Below, piece after piece: positions 34,441 to 46,004 of a stretch of 64,000 nt of DNA. The stretch spans positions 20,186,001-20,250,000 of the forward strand of contig NC_030836.1 of the NCBI RefSeq assembly GCF_001704415.2, read 5' to 3'. The position numbers and the translations under genes were made by a program. The notes under the pieces are model-generated. The model worked only from the letters and a program-made list of their open reading frames with translations. It did no database searches and had not been told where the DNA came from. Numbering within the stretch: the first letter of the stretch is position 1; every line of letters begins with the position of its first letter. The stretch comes from Capra hircus. Taxonomy: Eukaryota > Chordata > Mammalia > Artiodactyla > Bovidae.

Positions 34441-35525
34441 AACTGTATTATTAGTTAGGCTTAAGGAAAGTATGTAAACTATACATCTATATTGAATCAC
34501 AGTAAAATTAACTTCTACAAGCAATGCTCAATTATTTTTCATTTACTTTCTTAAATTTTAGTCTATAGAAACTTTGATATAGGAGTTCAGTTGAATTTAT
34601 TACATGTATCTCTATATATGAAGTATCATTTTTCCTTTTTTTGCTGTTGTTAATGAATGAGCTTAAATGCAAACTTGAACAGGAAAAGCCATAAGCAAAC
34701 ATCCCTTTTTGTTCACTTTAACTTTGTGAAAAAACCAAAACATAGACTGGCTGTGCTTATGTTTTCCACGTGAAAAGTTTAATATCCATTATGTACCATA
34801 TATTATCCAAACTTATATGTTATGACTTGTAGGATATATGCAATTTATTTTGAAGAACTTTTGAAACCTTATTCACACACACACACACACACTGCTGAGT
34901 TTTCTTAAACTGTGTAACTAAAGCAGTAATTTTTGGTGGATGCTTCATCTCTTCTTTCAGTACAATTTGTATCTGCCTTGTTCTTTTCTTTCTATATTCT
35001 CTTCTAGTTTTATGACCATTATTATCTGTAGGATTTACTCAGTGTTTGCTTAGGTACTTGCTTCTAGTAAAGTCAAATTTTAAGAGCCCTGTCTATGTCT
35101 ATAAGCTAAGTTTCTGTCTCTGCTATTAGTGACACTATTTACTGTCTCATTTGTTTATTAATAGCATTGAGTGCACATTCTTAGGACATTGGACCCTTTT
35201 CCCCCAGTCTAGTTTTCAGATCAGTGATGTCATTGCTGTATTCATCTCTCTAATTGGCCTAATATTTGATTGCCTCATTCTACAGGGAATGGATTTTACT
35301 CTTCCTCTAATATTCTCTTTGTTTTCAACAATAAGACAAATCTGATCATCTTTTGACTATCAGTGACTACCATTGTTGCCTCAGAAGTCATAGGTTTTAG
35401 TGAGTTTCATTTCCACTTCTCATTCTTGCCCAGGTTCCTAGATCTCATTTTTTCTTGCCTCTCATTTACCAAGAAAAGTAATTTTGCCGATTACCAAAGT
35501 TCTAGATATAATTATCTAGAACTAG
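34441..35525. other. Unique AT-rich sequence
   Basis: Contains a short (CA)n run at 34874-34892; otherwise nothing recognised. Confidence 0.4.
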
Positions 35526-35600
35526 TTCTGATTATGCAAATTATTATCTAGTTCTGCAAATTATTATTATCTAGTTCTTATTATGCAAATTATTCCCCAT
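35526..35600 (+). repeat. Short AT-rich tandem repeat with octamer motifs
   Basis: Three imperfect units of about 26 bp (ttctgattatgcaaatt, ttctgcaaatt, ttcttattatgcaaatt), separated by attatctag. Exact ATGCAAAT at 35534-35541 and 35583-35590. Confidence 0.7.
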
Positions 35601-36154
35601 AATTCTTGTCCAAACAATGATTTTACATAAGAGAAACCTCAGGAGGAATTTGTGTATTCCTATTGCAAGTGAATTGTTGAGTAAGTTTTTTATTTTTTTA
35701 ATCACCTGCTCTTGATACATTGAAATTTGTGTCTGCATCTTTAGTAAATTTGCATTATAAGTAAATCCCCTTTTCCCAACCATACTCTCACTCCATAACC
35801 TTGGCCCCAGTATATATTATTTTCGATGTATTGTTTTAATATACAGGCTGTTCACTATTAAAACAAAGAAAAGTTAGATTTTCTCAGCTGAGGTAATAAG
35901 ACAAAGCAATAAAGGAATCCCAGGGGTTTTCTCTTGTACTAGCAAATTGCTTTTAAAACAGTTTCATATTGCAGCGTTTATTCAGTTTTTCAAACTAACA
36001 CTCACTGAACTATTCAGTATATTACTAAATAAAGTTCTGCAAAAACTCTGTGTATCAAGAGTTAATTTTAGCACATATGTTATCTCCCACTTGAATATCA
36101 AAGAGGGAAATGAACCAACAAATGCTATTTTATATATAGACTAGCATTTAGTTG
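35601..36154. other. Unique AT-rich sequence
   Basis: Nothing recognised. Confidence 0.4.
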
Positions 36155-36275
36155 CTAGATCAGTAGCATATGCAACTTGTTGGAAATGGAAATTCTCTGA
36201 CCCACCCCCAAACTTCCTAAGTCAGAAACTGTTAAGGGTAGAGCCCAGAAATTTGTGTTTTAACAAGCTATGTTT
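36155..36275 (+). mobile_element. MER5-type hAT-Charlie fossil
   Basis: aacttgttggaaatggaaat, ctctgacccacccccaaac, tcagaaactgttaagggta and tgtgttttaacaagc match MER5A in order. Confidence 0.7.
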
Positions 36276-36439
36276 GCCATGAAAATGTCACACTCAGCTC
36301 TCCTCCTGCATGGAACATGATTAATCAGCCCCCCATTTTTGCACAAAGCAGCTCCTAGCCAGTGACGGAGTAGAGTAGGTATACTGAAGGAGCTGTATTT
36401 CCTCCTTTAGGAACTCCTTTAACAGGTAACTTTGGTCCG

Positions 36440-36720
36440 TAGCATCAGTCATGCCAAAGCATTCTTAGAACTGTGCTGTAGTCTGGCATTCTTTATATCA
36501 TATGTTCTTTCTTTCTAACTCTTTCTCAAAGTAAAACTTACATCTCTTGGCCTGAAGGATTTACCCACTTTTCTGACTCCTTCCCTTTTGTCTTTATCAG
36601 ACATCTCCTCCAATTCCTCTTCTGTACCTTGAATTTCATCTTAGCATTGGCTTCTCAGAGGACCCTAACTGCTCCAAGTGATACCAGAAATGATTAAAAA
36701 CAAAAAACAAAACAGGAGAT
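36440..36720 (+). mobile_element. Possible ERVL-type LTR end and primer-binding-site remnant
   Basis: ttctcagaggaccctaact followed by gtgataccagaaatgatt resembles an MLT2/ERVL LTR end joined to the tggtaccagaa-like start of the internal region. Decayed, no ORF, tentative. Confidence 0.3.
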
Positions 36721-37807
36721 ATAGATGGGGGTTTGGAAAAAACAGAATTAACAGCCAAGCTCTTTAGGTATTTTGATGGGTGTTGAAGCTTGAGAACTAG
36801 TTTTATTGACCTTTTCTATTTTTGTTAGAGTTATCAATACTAAGTGGATCATAACCCTCACATTGAGGGGATTACCAAGTGTTTTGTACTTGGGGGATTG
36901 ATTCTTAGATGATGACTGAATTCAAACAGGAGTTGACAAAGGCAATATTTAACTACATCTATTTAATTTTGAATCCAACTGAAGAACAAAGAGAACTGAA
37001 ACTATCATCTGACATAACTCATGTTGCTACAGAATCTTATACAAGGTAAAGAGAATAAATCAAGTTAGAAAAGAACTCCTTGGGAATAAATAAGCTCTGA
37101 AATGATGAAAACAGAAGTGTATCCTTGTTTCAGACTTTTAACTAAATGACATTAAACCTTTTTTCTATATGACCCTTTCAAAACTTATTATCCTGAATCC
37201 TTGATTGTTAGGTTACTCAAGTTATTGCATTCACAATAAACAGGCTGCCAGCCATGATTATGTGATATTCTACAAGGGAATACATCTGTTTGAAAGTCCT
37301 AAAGTACTTACTGACATCCTATGAGGACTTGGATTGTTTTATCTTTTACCTTTTCACTTTGTAAATATTATAAGAAGTGATATTTAGAAGTCTCACAGAA
37401 TCTATTCAGAGGGAAAATATCCCTGATATTTTAAAATAAGTATGCTGTGAGAGGGGATGGGAAAAATCATATAATGTTTTCTCATTTTCACAAATGCTGC
37501 CTGATGATATTCTTAAAGAGAAAAATATTTTTTATCACAATTTCAAACAGAATTTTTTCAACTTAACATTTTGCTTTCATTCTTTGTGGTCAAGGAGGGC
37601 ATTATTGATTCATTGTCTTCTGGAAATTTTTTATGCTCTAAAAAATAAAACTAAAAAAATATCTACACTGGTACACAGGCATTTTCTAAATTATAATTTC
37701 TTTCATCAATTGGTAAAACCCTTTCCTTTTTCTGTTTTTTTGTTTTGCAGATTTGTGTTTGCTTATTTTTTAGTTAAAATGAATATTTTTACACAAAACT
37801 ATTACTG
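36721..37807. other. Unrecognised sequence
   Basis: May include more of the putative ERVL interior, but no coding similarity is readable. A 104-codon frame at 37494-37808 is Phe-rich and looks like AT-rich chance. Confidence 0.4.
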
Positions 37808-38714
37808 AAAATTGGGAATTAGGGAAAGGAATACCTCAAGGTTGCATATTGTCACCCTGCTTATTTATATTATATGCAGAGTACATCATGAGAAATGCCA
37901 GGCTGGATGAAGCACAAGCTAGAATCAAGACTGCCAGGAAAAATATCAATAACCTCAGATATGCAGATGACACCACCCTTATGGCAGAAAGCAAAGAACT
38001 AAAGAGACTTTCGATGAAAGAGGAGAGTGAAAAAAGTTGGCTTAGAGCTCAACATTCAGAAAATGAAGATCATGGCATCTGGTCTCATCACTTCATGGCA
38101 TATAAATGGGGAAACAATGGAAACAGTGACGGACTTTATTTTTTTGGGCTCCAAAATCACTGCAGATGGTGACTGCAGCCATGAAATTAAAAGATGCTTA
38201 TTCCTTGGAAGAAAAGCTATGACCAACCTAGACAGCATGTTAATAAGCAGAGACATTACTTTGCCTACAAAGGTCCGTCTAGGCAAAGCTATGGCTTTTC
38301 CAGTGGTCGTGTATGGATATGAGATTTGGACTGTAAAGAAAGCTGAGCACTGAAGAATTGATGCTTTTGAACTGTGGTGTTGGAGAAGACTCTTGAGAGT
38401 CCCTTGGACTGCAAGATCCAACCTAAATGAAATCAGTCCTGAATATTCATTGGAAGGACTGATGATGAAATGAAACTCTGATACTTTGGCCACCTGATGC
38501 AAAAAACTGATTCATTTGAAAAGACCCTGATGCTGGGAAAGATTGAAAGTAGGAGGAGAAAGGGACAACAGAGGGTGAGATGGTTGGATGGCATCATGAC
38601 TCGATGGACATGAGTTTGAGTGAGCTCCGAGATTTGGTGATAAACAGGGAAGCCTGGCATGGTGCAGTCCATGGGGGTCTCAAAGAGTCAGACATGACGG
38701 AGCAACTGAACTGA
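37808..38714 (+). mobile_element. BovB 3' half, older type, frameshifted
   Basis: Starts in the GKG(V/I)RQGC region (gggaaaggaatacctcaagg), ends gagcaactgaactgatg. YADD is kept (37960-37971). Small deletions after MAES shift the frame (stretches 37849-38172 and 38027-38353), and CGA to TGA occurs at 38351-38353. Confidence 0.92.
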
Positions 38715-38781
38715 TGACTGAATAACTGATTTAACAAACAGTGCTTTTTTGAAAGCTAGATTTAACTACATTAAACACATA

Positions 38782-38988
38782 GGTAAAGTCAAAGTGTTAG
38801 ATGGTATGGCCAACTCTTTGAAGAACCCATGGACCATAACCCACTAGGCTCCTCTGTCCATGAATTCTCCAGGCAAGAATACTGAAGTGATTGCCATTCC
38901 CCTCTCCAGGGGTTCTTCCTTACCCAAGAATTGAACCCCAGTCTACCATAATGTGGGCAGATTTTTCCTGTCTGATCCACCAGGCAGG
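38782..38988 (-). mobile_element. Bov-tA SINE, diverged
   Basis: Reversed: ccatggaccataacccacta to tctgatccaccaggcag. It abuts the Tigger end at 38990. More decayed than most SINEs here. Confidence 0.85.
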
Positions 38989-39126
38989 CTGTTCCCTCTT
39001 ATCAACAGGGGATACCTTCCAAGATGCCCAGTGAATGGCTGAAGCCTCAGATAGTACTGAATTCTCGGTTTTCCCTATGATAAAGTGCTATTTATAATTT
39101 AGGTACAGTAACAGGTTACCAATAAT

Positions 39127-41264
39127 CAGTTCAGTTCAGTCGCTCAGTCGTGTCAGACTATTTGCGACCCCGTGAATGGCAGCATGCCAGGCCTCCCTGT
39201 CCATCACCAACTCCCGGAGCTTATTCAAACTCATGTCCATCGAGTCATGATGCCATCCGGCCATCTCCTCCTCTGTTGTCCCCTTCTCCTCCTGCCCCCT
39301 GTCCCTTCCAGCATCAGAATCTTTTCCAATGAGTCAACTCTTCCCATGAGGTGGCCAAAGAACAAGAGTTTCAGCTTTAGCATCATTCCTTCTAAAGAAA
39401 TCCCAGGGCTGATCTCCTTCAGAATGGACTGGTTGGATCTCCTTGCAGTCCAAGGGACTCTCAAGAGTCTTCTCCAACACCACAGTTCAAAAGCATCAAT
39501 TCTTCGGCGCTCAGCCTTCTTCATAGTCCAACTCTCCCATCCATACATGACCACAGGAAAAACCATAGCCTTGACTAGAACTTCCTGATGTTAAAGCTGG
39601 TTTTAAAAAAGGCAGAGGAACCAGAGATCAAATTGCCAACATCCGCTGGATCATGGAAAAAGCAAGAGAGTTCCAGAAAAACATCTATTTCTGCTTTATT
39701 GACTATGCCAAAGCCTTTGACTATGTGGATCACAATCAACTGTGGAAAATACTGAAAGAGATGGGAATACCAGAACACCTAACCTGCCTCTTGAGAAATC
39801 TGTATGCAGGCCAGAAAGCAACAGTTAGAACTGAACATGGAACAACAGACTGATTCCAAATAGGAAAAGGAGTACGTCAAGGCTGTATATTGTCACCCTG
39901 CTTATTTAACTTCTATGCAGAGTACATCATGAGAAATGCTGGACTGGAAGAAACACAAGCTCAAATCAAGATTGCCAGGAGAAATATCAATAACCTCAGA
40001 TATGCAGATGACACCACCCTTATGGCAGAGTGAAGAGGAACTAAAAAGCCTCTTGATGAAAGTGAAAGAGGACAGTGAAAAAGTTGGCTTAAGTTCAACA
40101 TTCAGAACATGAAGGTCATGACATCCGGTCCCATCACTTCATGGGAAATAGATGGGGAAACAGTGGAAACAGTGTCAGACTTTATTTTTTGGGGCTCCAA
40201 AATCACTGCAGATGGTGATTGCAGCCATGAAATTAAAAGACGTTTACTCCTTGGAAGAAAAGTTATGACCAACCTAGATAGCATATTCAAAAGCAGAGAC
40301 ATTACTTTGCTGACTAAGGTCCATCTAGTCAAGGCTATGGTTTTTCCAGTAGTCATGTATGGATGTGAGAGTTGGACTGTGAAGTAGGCTTAGCGCCGAA
40401 GACTTAATGCTTTTGAACTGTAGTGTTGGAGAAGACTCTTGAGAGTCCCTTGGACTGCAAGGATGTCCAACCAGTCCATTCTGAAGGAAGTCAGCCCTGG
40501 GATTTCTTTGGAAGGAATGATGGTAAAGCTGAAACTCCAGTACTTTGGCCACCTCATGGGAAGAGTTGACTCATTGGAGAAGACTTTGATGCTGGGAGGG
40601 ATTGGGGGCAGGAGGAGAAGGGGACGACAGAGGATGAGATGGCTGGATGGCATCACTGATTCGATGGACGCAACTCTGATTGAACTCTGGGAGTTGGTGA
40701 TGGACAGGGAGGCCTGGCGTGCTGCAATTCATGGGGTCGCAAAGAGTCGGACATGACTGAGCAACTGAACTGAACTGAACTGACTAGACGGAACTTAGTC
40801 GGCAAAGTAATGTCTCTGCTTTTCAATATGCTCTCTAGGTTGGTCATAACTTTTCCTCCAAGGAGTAAGTGTCTTTTAATTTCATGGCTGCAGTCACCAT
40901 CTGCAGTGATTTTGGAGCCCCCAAAAATAAAGTCTGACACTGTTTCCACTGTTTCCCCATCTATTACCCATGGCGTGATGGGACCGGATGCCATGATCTT
41001 CATGTTCTGAATGTTGAGCTTTAAGCCAACTTTTTCACTCTCCTCTTTCACTTTCATCAAGAGGCTTTTTAGTTCCTCTTCTCTTTCTGCCATAAGGGTG
41101 GTGTCATCTGCATATCTGAGGTTATTGATATTTCTCCCGGCAATCTTGATTCCAGCTTGTGTTTCTTCCAGTCTAGCATTTCTCATGATGTACTCTGCAT
41201 ATAATTTAAATAAGCAGGGTGACAATATACAGCCTTGATGTACTCCTTTTCCTATTTGGAACCA
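39127..41264 (-). mobile_element. BovB inserted in Tigger, itself interrupted
   Basis: TSDs gttaccaataat (39115-39126) and gttaccagtaat (41265-41276), 11 of 12 identical. The halves 39127-39588 (tail and C-terminus) and 40782-41264 (back to the WFQIGKG codons) are one younger BovB. YADD is intact at 41103-41114. The halves meet in the tctagtca word, where the plus-strand copy entered. Confidence 0.92.
39589..40781 (+). mobile_element. BovB inserted inside the minus-strand BovB
   Basis: Flanked by tgactaga (39581-39588 and about 40782-40789). Starts at acttcctgatgttaaagctg (LPDVKAGF) and ends gaactgaactgaac. Motif A FIDYAKAFD (39696 on) and YADD (40001-40012) are both present, but single-base losses after LMAE and a TAG before RRLNAF (near 40385) break the frame. 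Younger type (gggagggattgggggc). Confidence 0.93.
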
Positions 41265-41941
41265 GTTACCAGTAATAGCGAGTAATAAAAATAGAACTGT
41301 TATAACAACATATTCTAAGAAAGTTAGGTGAATATGGTCTGTTTCCCTTTCTCTCAAAATATCTTATTGTACAAATGTAACACCTTTTCCATCTTGATTA
41401 AGCATTCACCATTCACTGTGGCTGTAATTTTTGGATTACATGGATTTCTTTTTCCTTCTTTACAATGTAACAGATAGAAGACTTGTTCTTACAATAGATT
41501 TTAGCAATTTTCAGCATACAATTTTTCATTTTCCTTATTAGTTCAGGAACTCTCACCTTTTTCACTTAAAGGAAGCATTTTAAGACTTTGGCTCATCTGA
41601 ATGCCAGTAGCACTGCTTTTAGACTTTGGGGCAATTATGAAGTAAAATAAAGGTTACTTGAACACAAGCATTGCAATACTTTGACAGCTGATCCAATGGA
41701 TTTGATAAACAAAAAGGCTACTAAGTCACTGTGTAAGGGTGTCTTAGACAGAGATGAATCGTGTCCTGGGCAGGAAAGAGTAGAATGACTTGAGATTCTA
41801 TCACACTACTCAAATGGTGCTGAAATTAAAATGTGTCAGTTATTTATTTCTGGAAGTTTTCATTGATTTAAAGACTGCAGTTGACTATAGTAACTAAAAC
41901 TGAGGAAAGCAAAGCTATCTGGATAAGGGAGTCTATTGTAG

Positions 41942-42679
41942 TTTATGAAATGTTTTGTTTTCCTTTTTTGTTTTGGTATATAAGTTGAATGTGACCTACA
42001 AATTTGATCTATGAATTAATCTTAATTTCCTAGGTCAAATTTTCAACATCCTTCATCTGAATGATTTAGTTAGCAATTCAGTTTCAAAAAATGATAAAAC
42101 ATAAAGTTAATAGCTTAGGCTCCACTGATGATGGTGTTTGTATATGCCCAAACATATCATGGTACACATTAAATATATACAGTTATTTGTATATTAAAGA
42201 ATAAATACTTTAAAGAAGTCAGTTTTGTGTTTTCTGTGGACTAGAAAAGTATGTATCTGGAAACAGGGGAATAACCCAGAGTATAACAGGGGAATTATGA
42301 TGTATATAAAACCTTTAAAAATAATGTTTATGTTAAGACAATTTTTGAAAAATAAATTAAGTTAGGATACAGAATGTATTTTCCATTTTTGATTTGGTAC
42401 AATAGCTTGCTCACCAAGTGAAACATCAATATTTTTGCTGAACTAGATGCAGTAGGCAGCTTCCCAAATATTCTAGAATAGGAAACATGAAAGTCTTCCT
42501 TGTTTGCTCATATCCAGTACATTGCACTCTATTAAAAACATTAGCTTTTATAAATTGATGTATAAATGGTTTAAATGTTTTTGCCTTTGCATAACCTAAT
42601 TGAGAGAACTTTAAAATTATATCAAGGCCCAGCTTTTTATTCAGTCTTGTTTAATATCAAAGTTTAAACTTTTGCGTAC
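41942..42679. other. Unique AT-rich sequence
   Basis: Nothing recognised. Confidence 0.4.
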
Positions 42680-42889
42680 ATGGCCTCTTGGTGGCTCAAC
42701 GTGTAAAAAATTTGCCTGCAATGTGGGAGACCTGGGTTCAATCCCTGGGTCAGGAAGATTTCCTGCAGAAAGGAATGGCAGCCCACTCCAGTATTGTTGC
42801 CTGGAGAATTCCATAGACATAGGAGACTGTCCAGCTACAGTCCATGGGATGGCAAGGAGTCGGACATGACTAAGCAACTAACACACACA
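42680..42889 (+). mobile_element. Bov-tA SINE
   Basis: ggcctcttggtggctca to gactaagcaactaacacaca. Head and Bov-A part complete; B box ggttcaatccc. TSD not resolved. Confidence 0.92.
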
Positions 42890-43105
42890 TTTGTCTATCA
42901 GTTATACTTCAATGAGGCTGCTAAAACAAAACAAAACCCCAGAAAAGTTTAGACTCTGATGTCAGATTTACACCCTATTATTTAACTGCAAATTCTATTA
43001 GACTTCTACAGATTTGTTGTTGTTGTTGTTCTCATTTGTATAATGGATGAGAAATATAGTGCTAGTATGAAGACTGAAGCTCCTTTCATTTTGATGCTAT
43101 TATTG

Positions 43106-43171
43106 CAGAAAGTTTGTGGGTTATAAAAATCCAGATAACTAGAAAAACAAAAATTTTTTTTTAAATCACAT
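43106..43171 (+). repeat. Left copy of a long SINE-flanking duplication
   Basis: cagaaagtttgtgggttata and aaaatccagataact, then an A/T tract to atcaca. Matches 43402-43461 right of the SINE with several substitutions and small gaps. Far longer than a usual TSD. Confidence 0.7.
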
Positions 43172-43401
43172 GGGTTCACAGGTGGCACTAGTAGTAAAGA
43201 ACCTGCTTGCCAATGCAGGAGATGAAAGGGACGCAGGTTTGATCCCTGGGTCAGGAAGTACCCCTGGAGGAAGGCATGGCAACCCATTCCAGTATTCTTG
43301 CCTGGAGAATCCCATGGACAGAGGAGCCTGGTGGGCTACAGTCCATGGGGTCACAAAGAGTCAAACACGACTGAAGCAACTTAGCACACACGCACACACT
43401 A
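43172..43401 (+). mobile_element. Bov-tA SINE with (CA) tail and very long TSD
   Basis: Starts ggttcacaggtggcacta, includes an extra gatgaaagggacgcag stretch in the head, and ends agcacacacgcacacacta. The extra head bases recur in the copy at 63.26 kb and mark a subtype. Confidence 0.9.
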
Positions 43402-43461
43402 CAGAAAGTTTGTATATTTATAAAAATTCAGATAAGATTAAAATCTTTTTCTAAAGTCATA
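43402..43461 (+). repeat. Right copy of the long SINE-flanking duplication
   Basis: cagaaagtttgtatatttat then aaaaattcagataag, aligned with 43106-43171. Confidence 0.7.
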
Positions 43462-43794
43462 TATATGACTAAATTAAAATACATTTAAAATATAAATGAA
43501 TATTTAACTGCCAATAAATGGTCCTTGGTTTAAATTTGATTGTAATGAATTGTGCTCTGGTGTTATCTTAAAATGTACACATCATGTATTCTCTGAGGGA
43601 AATAAAGTCTGTGTGAAGAAATGCGAAGGAGAATTTTGTTCTAGATTGTTATGAATTTCTCTGAGTCTTTTTTACTTGCATTTTCAATGCTTACTTAACA
43701 AATTGTTAAGCACCTCTGATTTATTAAGTCTGTTTAAAGCATTCCAGAGAGTGTTCACATGGGAAAAATGAAACATCTTTTTTATTTTATTTTT
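43462..43794. other. Unique AT-rich sequence
   Basis: Nothing recognised. Confidence 0.4.
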
Positions 43795-44068
43795 ACTTAT
43801 TTTTAATTAAAATGCATAAATCTTAAGTGTATAGCTTGATATATTTATATATATGTGTGTGCCTCTATAACCCTTAACTAACTCAAGATATAGAACAATT
43901 CCTTCACTCCTGAAGTTTCCCTTATGTCTCTTGCCCCTTCCATGTTATTATTCTGACTTCTGTCATCAGGAATAAGTGCTGCTGATTCTGAGCTTCATTT
44001 AAATCGAATCATACAGTGGATGCCTTTTGATGTCTAATATTTTCATTTCCACTGAACATATAGATCAC
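43795..44068 (+). mobile_element. L1M/HAL1-type LINE fragment
   Basis: cttaagtgtatagcttgat, caagatatagaacaattcc, tatgtctcttgccccttcc, attctgacttctgtcat and atcgaatcatacagtgg follow an old L1 non-coding consensus. A BovB is inserted at its right edge. Confidence 0.55.
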
Positions 44069-44386
44069 TCAGTTCAGTCACTCAGTCATGTCCAACTCTT
44101 TGAGACTCCGTAGCCTGCAGCACGCCAGGCCTCCATGTCCATTGCCAACTTCTGGAGTTTATGCAAACTCACGTCCATTGAGTTGGTGATGCCATCCAAA
44201 CATCTCATCCTCTGTCCTCCCCTTCTCCTCCCACCTTCAATTTTTCTCAGCATCAGGGTCTTTTCAAATGAGTTAGTTCTTCACATCAGAAGGCCAAAGT
44301 ATTGGAGTTTCAGCTTCGGCATCAGTCCTTCCAATGAATATTCAGCACTGATTTCCTTTAGGATGGACTGGTTGGATCTCCTTGCA
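44069..44386 (-). mobile_element. BovB 3' fragment, older type
   Basis: ctcagttcagtcactcag to ggatctccttgcact, with tcaatttttctcagcatcag. 5'-truncated at the WTARRSNQ codons. Confidence 0.9.
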
Positions 44387-44430
44387 CTCACTAAAACTCT
44401 ATTTTCTTTGCATTTCATTAATCTTCTTTC

Positions 44431-44638
44431 ATGTGTGCTTGCTCAGTAGCATCAGTCATGTCTCACTCTTTTTGACCCCATTGGGCTGTAGTCTGCCAGG
44501 CTCCTCTGTCCCTGGGACTCTCCAGGCAAGAATACTGGAGTGGGTGCCATGCCGTCTTCCATGGGCTCTTCTCAACTCAGGGATTGAACCTTGTCTCCTG
44601 CATTGCAGGTGGATTCTCTTTCATTGAACTACCAGGGT
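44431..44638 (-). mobile_element. Bov-tA SINE, interrupted in its head
   Basis: gtgtgcttgctcagtagcat to gaactaccagggt. The second SINE entered at its tRNA-like head. Confidence 0.9.
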
Positions 44639-44852
44639 GGTAGTGGTTTAGTTGCTAAGCTATGTCCAACTCTTGTGACCCCATGGACTGTAGCCTGCCA
44701 GGGTCCTCTGTCCATGGAATTCTCCAGTTAAGTATCCTGGAGTGAGTTGCCATTTCCTTCTCCAGGGGATCTTCTCAACCCAGGATTGAACCCAGGTCTC
44801 CTGCATTGCAGGTGGATTCTTTACTGGCTGAGCTAGGAGGGAAGCCCTGAGA
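44639..44852 (-). mobile_element. Bov-tA SINE inserted in a SINE head, 9-bp TSD
   Basis: Same orientation as its host. Perfect TSD taccagggt at 44630-44638 and 44853-44861. Right end gagggaagccc is the SINE 5' end. Confidence 0.93.
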
Positions 44853-45129
44853 TACCAGGGTAACCAGTGCTAGTCTTCTTACCATTTAAGTTGTATAAGG
44901 ACAATGACAATTAGCAATAATAATTGTTTTGTGAAATGCAAATAAAATTTGATAAGCATACCTGACTTAGATAATTTGGATAATGAGATTTGGAATATTT
45001 TGAATTGATATTTAGATAAGATTTTGGAATTAGAGTTGGAGCTGGTATGAGTTTAGACCTTTGGAGATGCTGAGATGGAGAGAATGCATTTTGCATGTGG
45101 GATAGATATGAATTTTGAGAGGAACAGAA

Positions 45130-45740
45130 GGTGGATCCCCCAAATTTGTGTCCACCTGGAACCTCAGAATGTGACCCTACTTGGAAATAGGGACTTTGCA
45201 GATGTAACCAAATTAAGAGGAAGTCATAATGGATTAGGGTGAGTCTTAATTTCCATATGACTAGTGTTCTTATAAGAGGAGCCAATACACAGATCTAGAC
45301 ACAGGGGGAAAGGACACATGAAGATCTAGCCAGAGAATGTGTTGGTCGCTCAGTCATGTCTGACTCTTTGCAAACCCATGGACTGTAGCCCACTAGGCTT
45401 CTCTGTCCATTTGATTTCCCAGGCAAAAATACTAGAGTGGGTTGCCCTTGCCTTCTCCAGGGGATCTTCCAGATCCAGGGATTGAACCCGGGTCTTCTGC
45501 ATTGCAGGTAGATTCTTTTCCATCTGAGCCATCAAGAAAGCCCAGGCAGAGAAGGGAGTAATGCCAAAGAATGCCAAGGATTGCTGTGTGCTAGCAGAAG
45601 TTGGAAGATGTAGGGAAGGATTCTTCCTTAGAGCCTTCATAGGGAACATGGCCCCATGGGCACCTTGATTTCAGACATCTAATTTACAACACCATGAGAA
45701 AATAAATTCCCTTTGTCTTTAGCCAGTAAGTTGTAGTAAT
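45130..45740 (+). mobile_element. MaLR-type LTR remnant, split by a SINE
   Basis: ccaaatttgtgtccacctgg, cagaatgtgaccctacttg, gaaatagggactttgca and gtgttcttataagaggag precede the SINE. Then come aatgccaaggattgct, ttcttccttagagccttc, ccttgatttcagaca and gagaaaataaattccctttg, which holds the AATAAA of the LTR. No internal retroviral sequence. Confidence 0.6.
45338..45543 (-). mobile_element. Bov-tA SINE in LTR, about 10-bp TSD
   Basis: gtcgctcagtcatgtctgac to catcaagaaagccc. TSDs agccagagaa (45328-45337) and aggcagagaa (45544-45553), 9 of 10 identical. Confidence 0.92.
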
Positions 45741-46004
45741 TTGCTCTGATAAGCCTAGGAACAAAAGCACATGTTTTTGTTTTTAATTTATGTTGGTTTT
45801 ACTATTCATGGTACTTTATACCCCAGTGCAATTTAAATACTTTCTACAGGGTTAATGCCTTTCTAAAACACCTGTTTAGGAGATAACTTTTCTTAGCTTT
45901 AAAACTTTCATTTCTCACATTTTTTTTAGGCCAAGGTCATTACAGTATTCTGGTACCAAGTCTTTTAAAATCAGAAATGACTATACCGTATTATTCCCAT
46001 TCCC
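45741..46004. other. Unique sequence
   Basis: Nothing recognised. Confidence 0.35.

Larger units (their letters stand above)
38990..41941 (-). mobile_element. Tigger (Tc1/mariner) fossil split by nested BovBs
   Basis: Native parts are 38990-39126 (tcaacaggggataccttcca, ctgaagcctcagatagtact) and 41265-41941. The right part ends in gttgactatagtaact, ggaaagcaaagctatc and ggataaggga, the decayed Tigger terminus. On the minus strand, parts of the N-terminal CENP-B-like DNA-binding domain of the transposase are readable: LIRK at 41530-41541 and YIVKKEKEI at about 41443-41469. Stops and frameshifts are frequent; the catalytic domain is absent. About 0.8 kb of Tigger remains without the insert. Confidence 0.75.
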
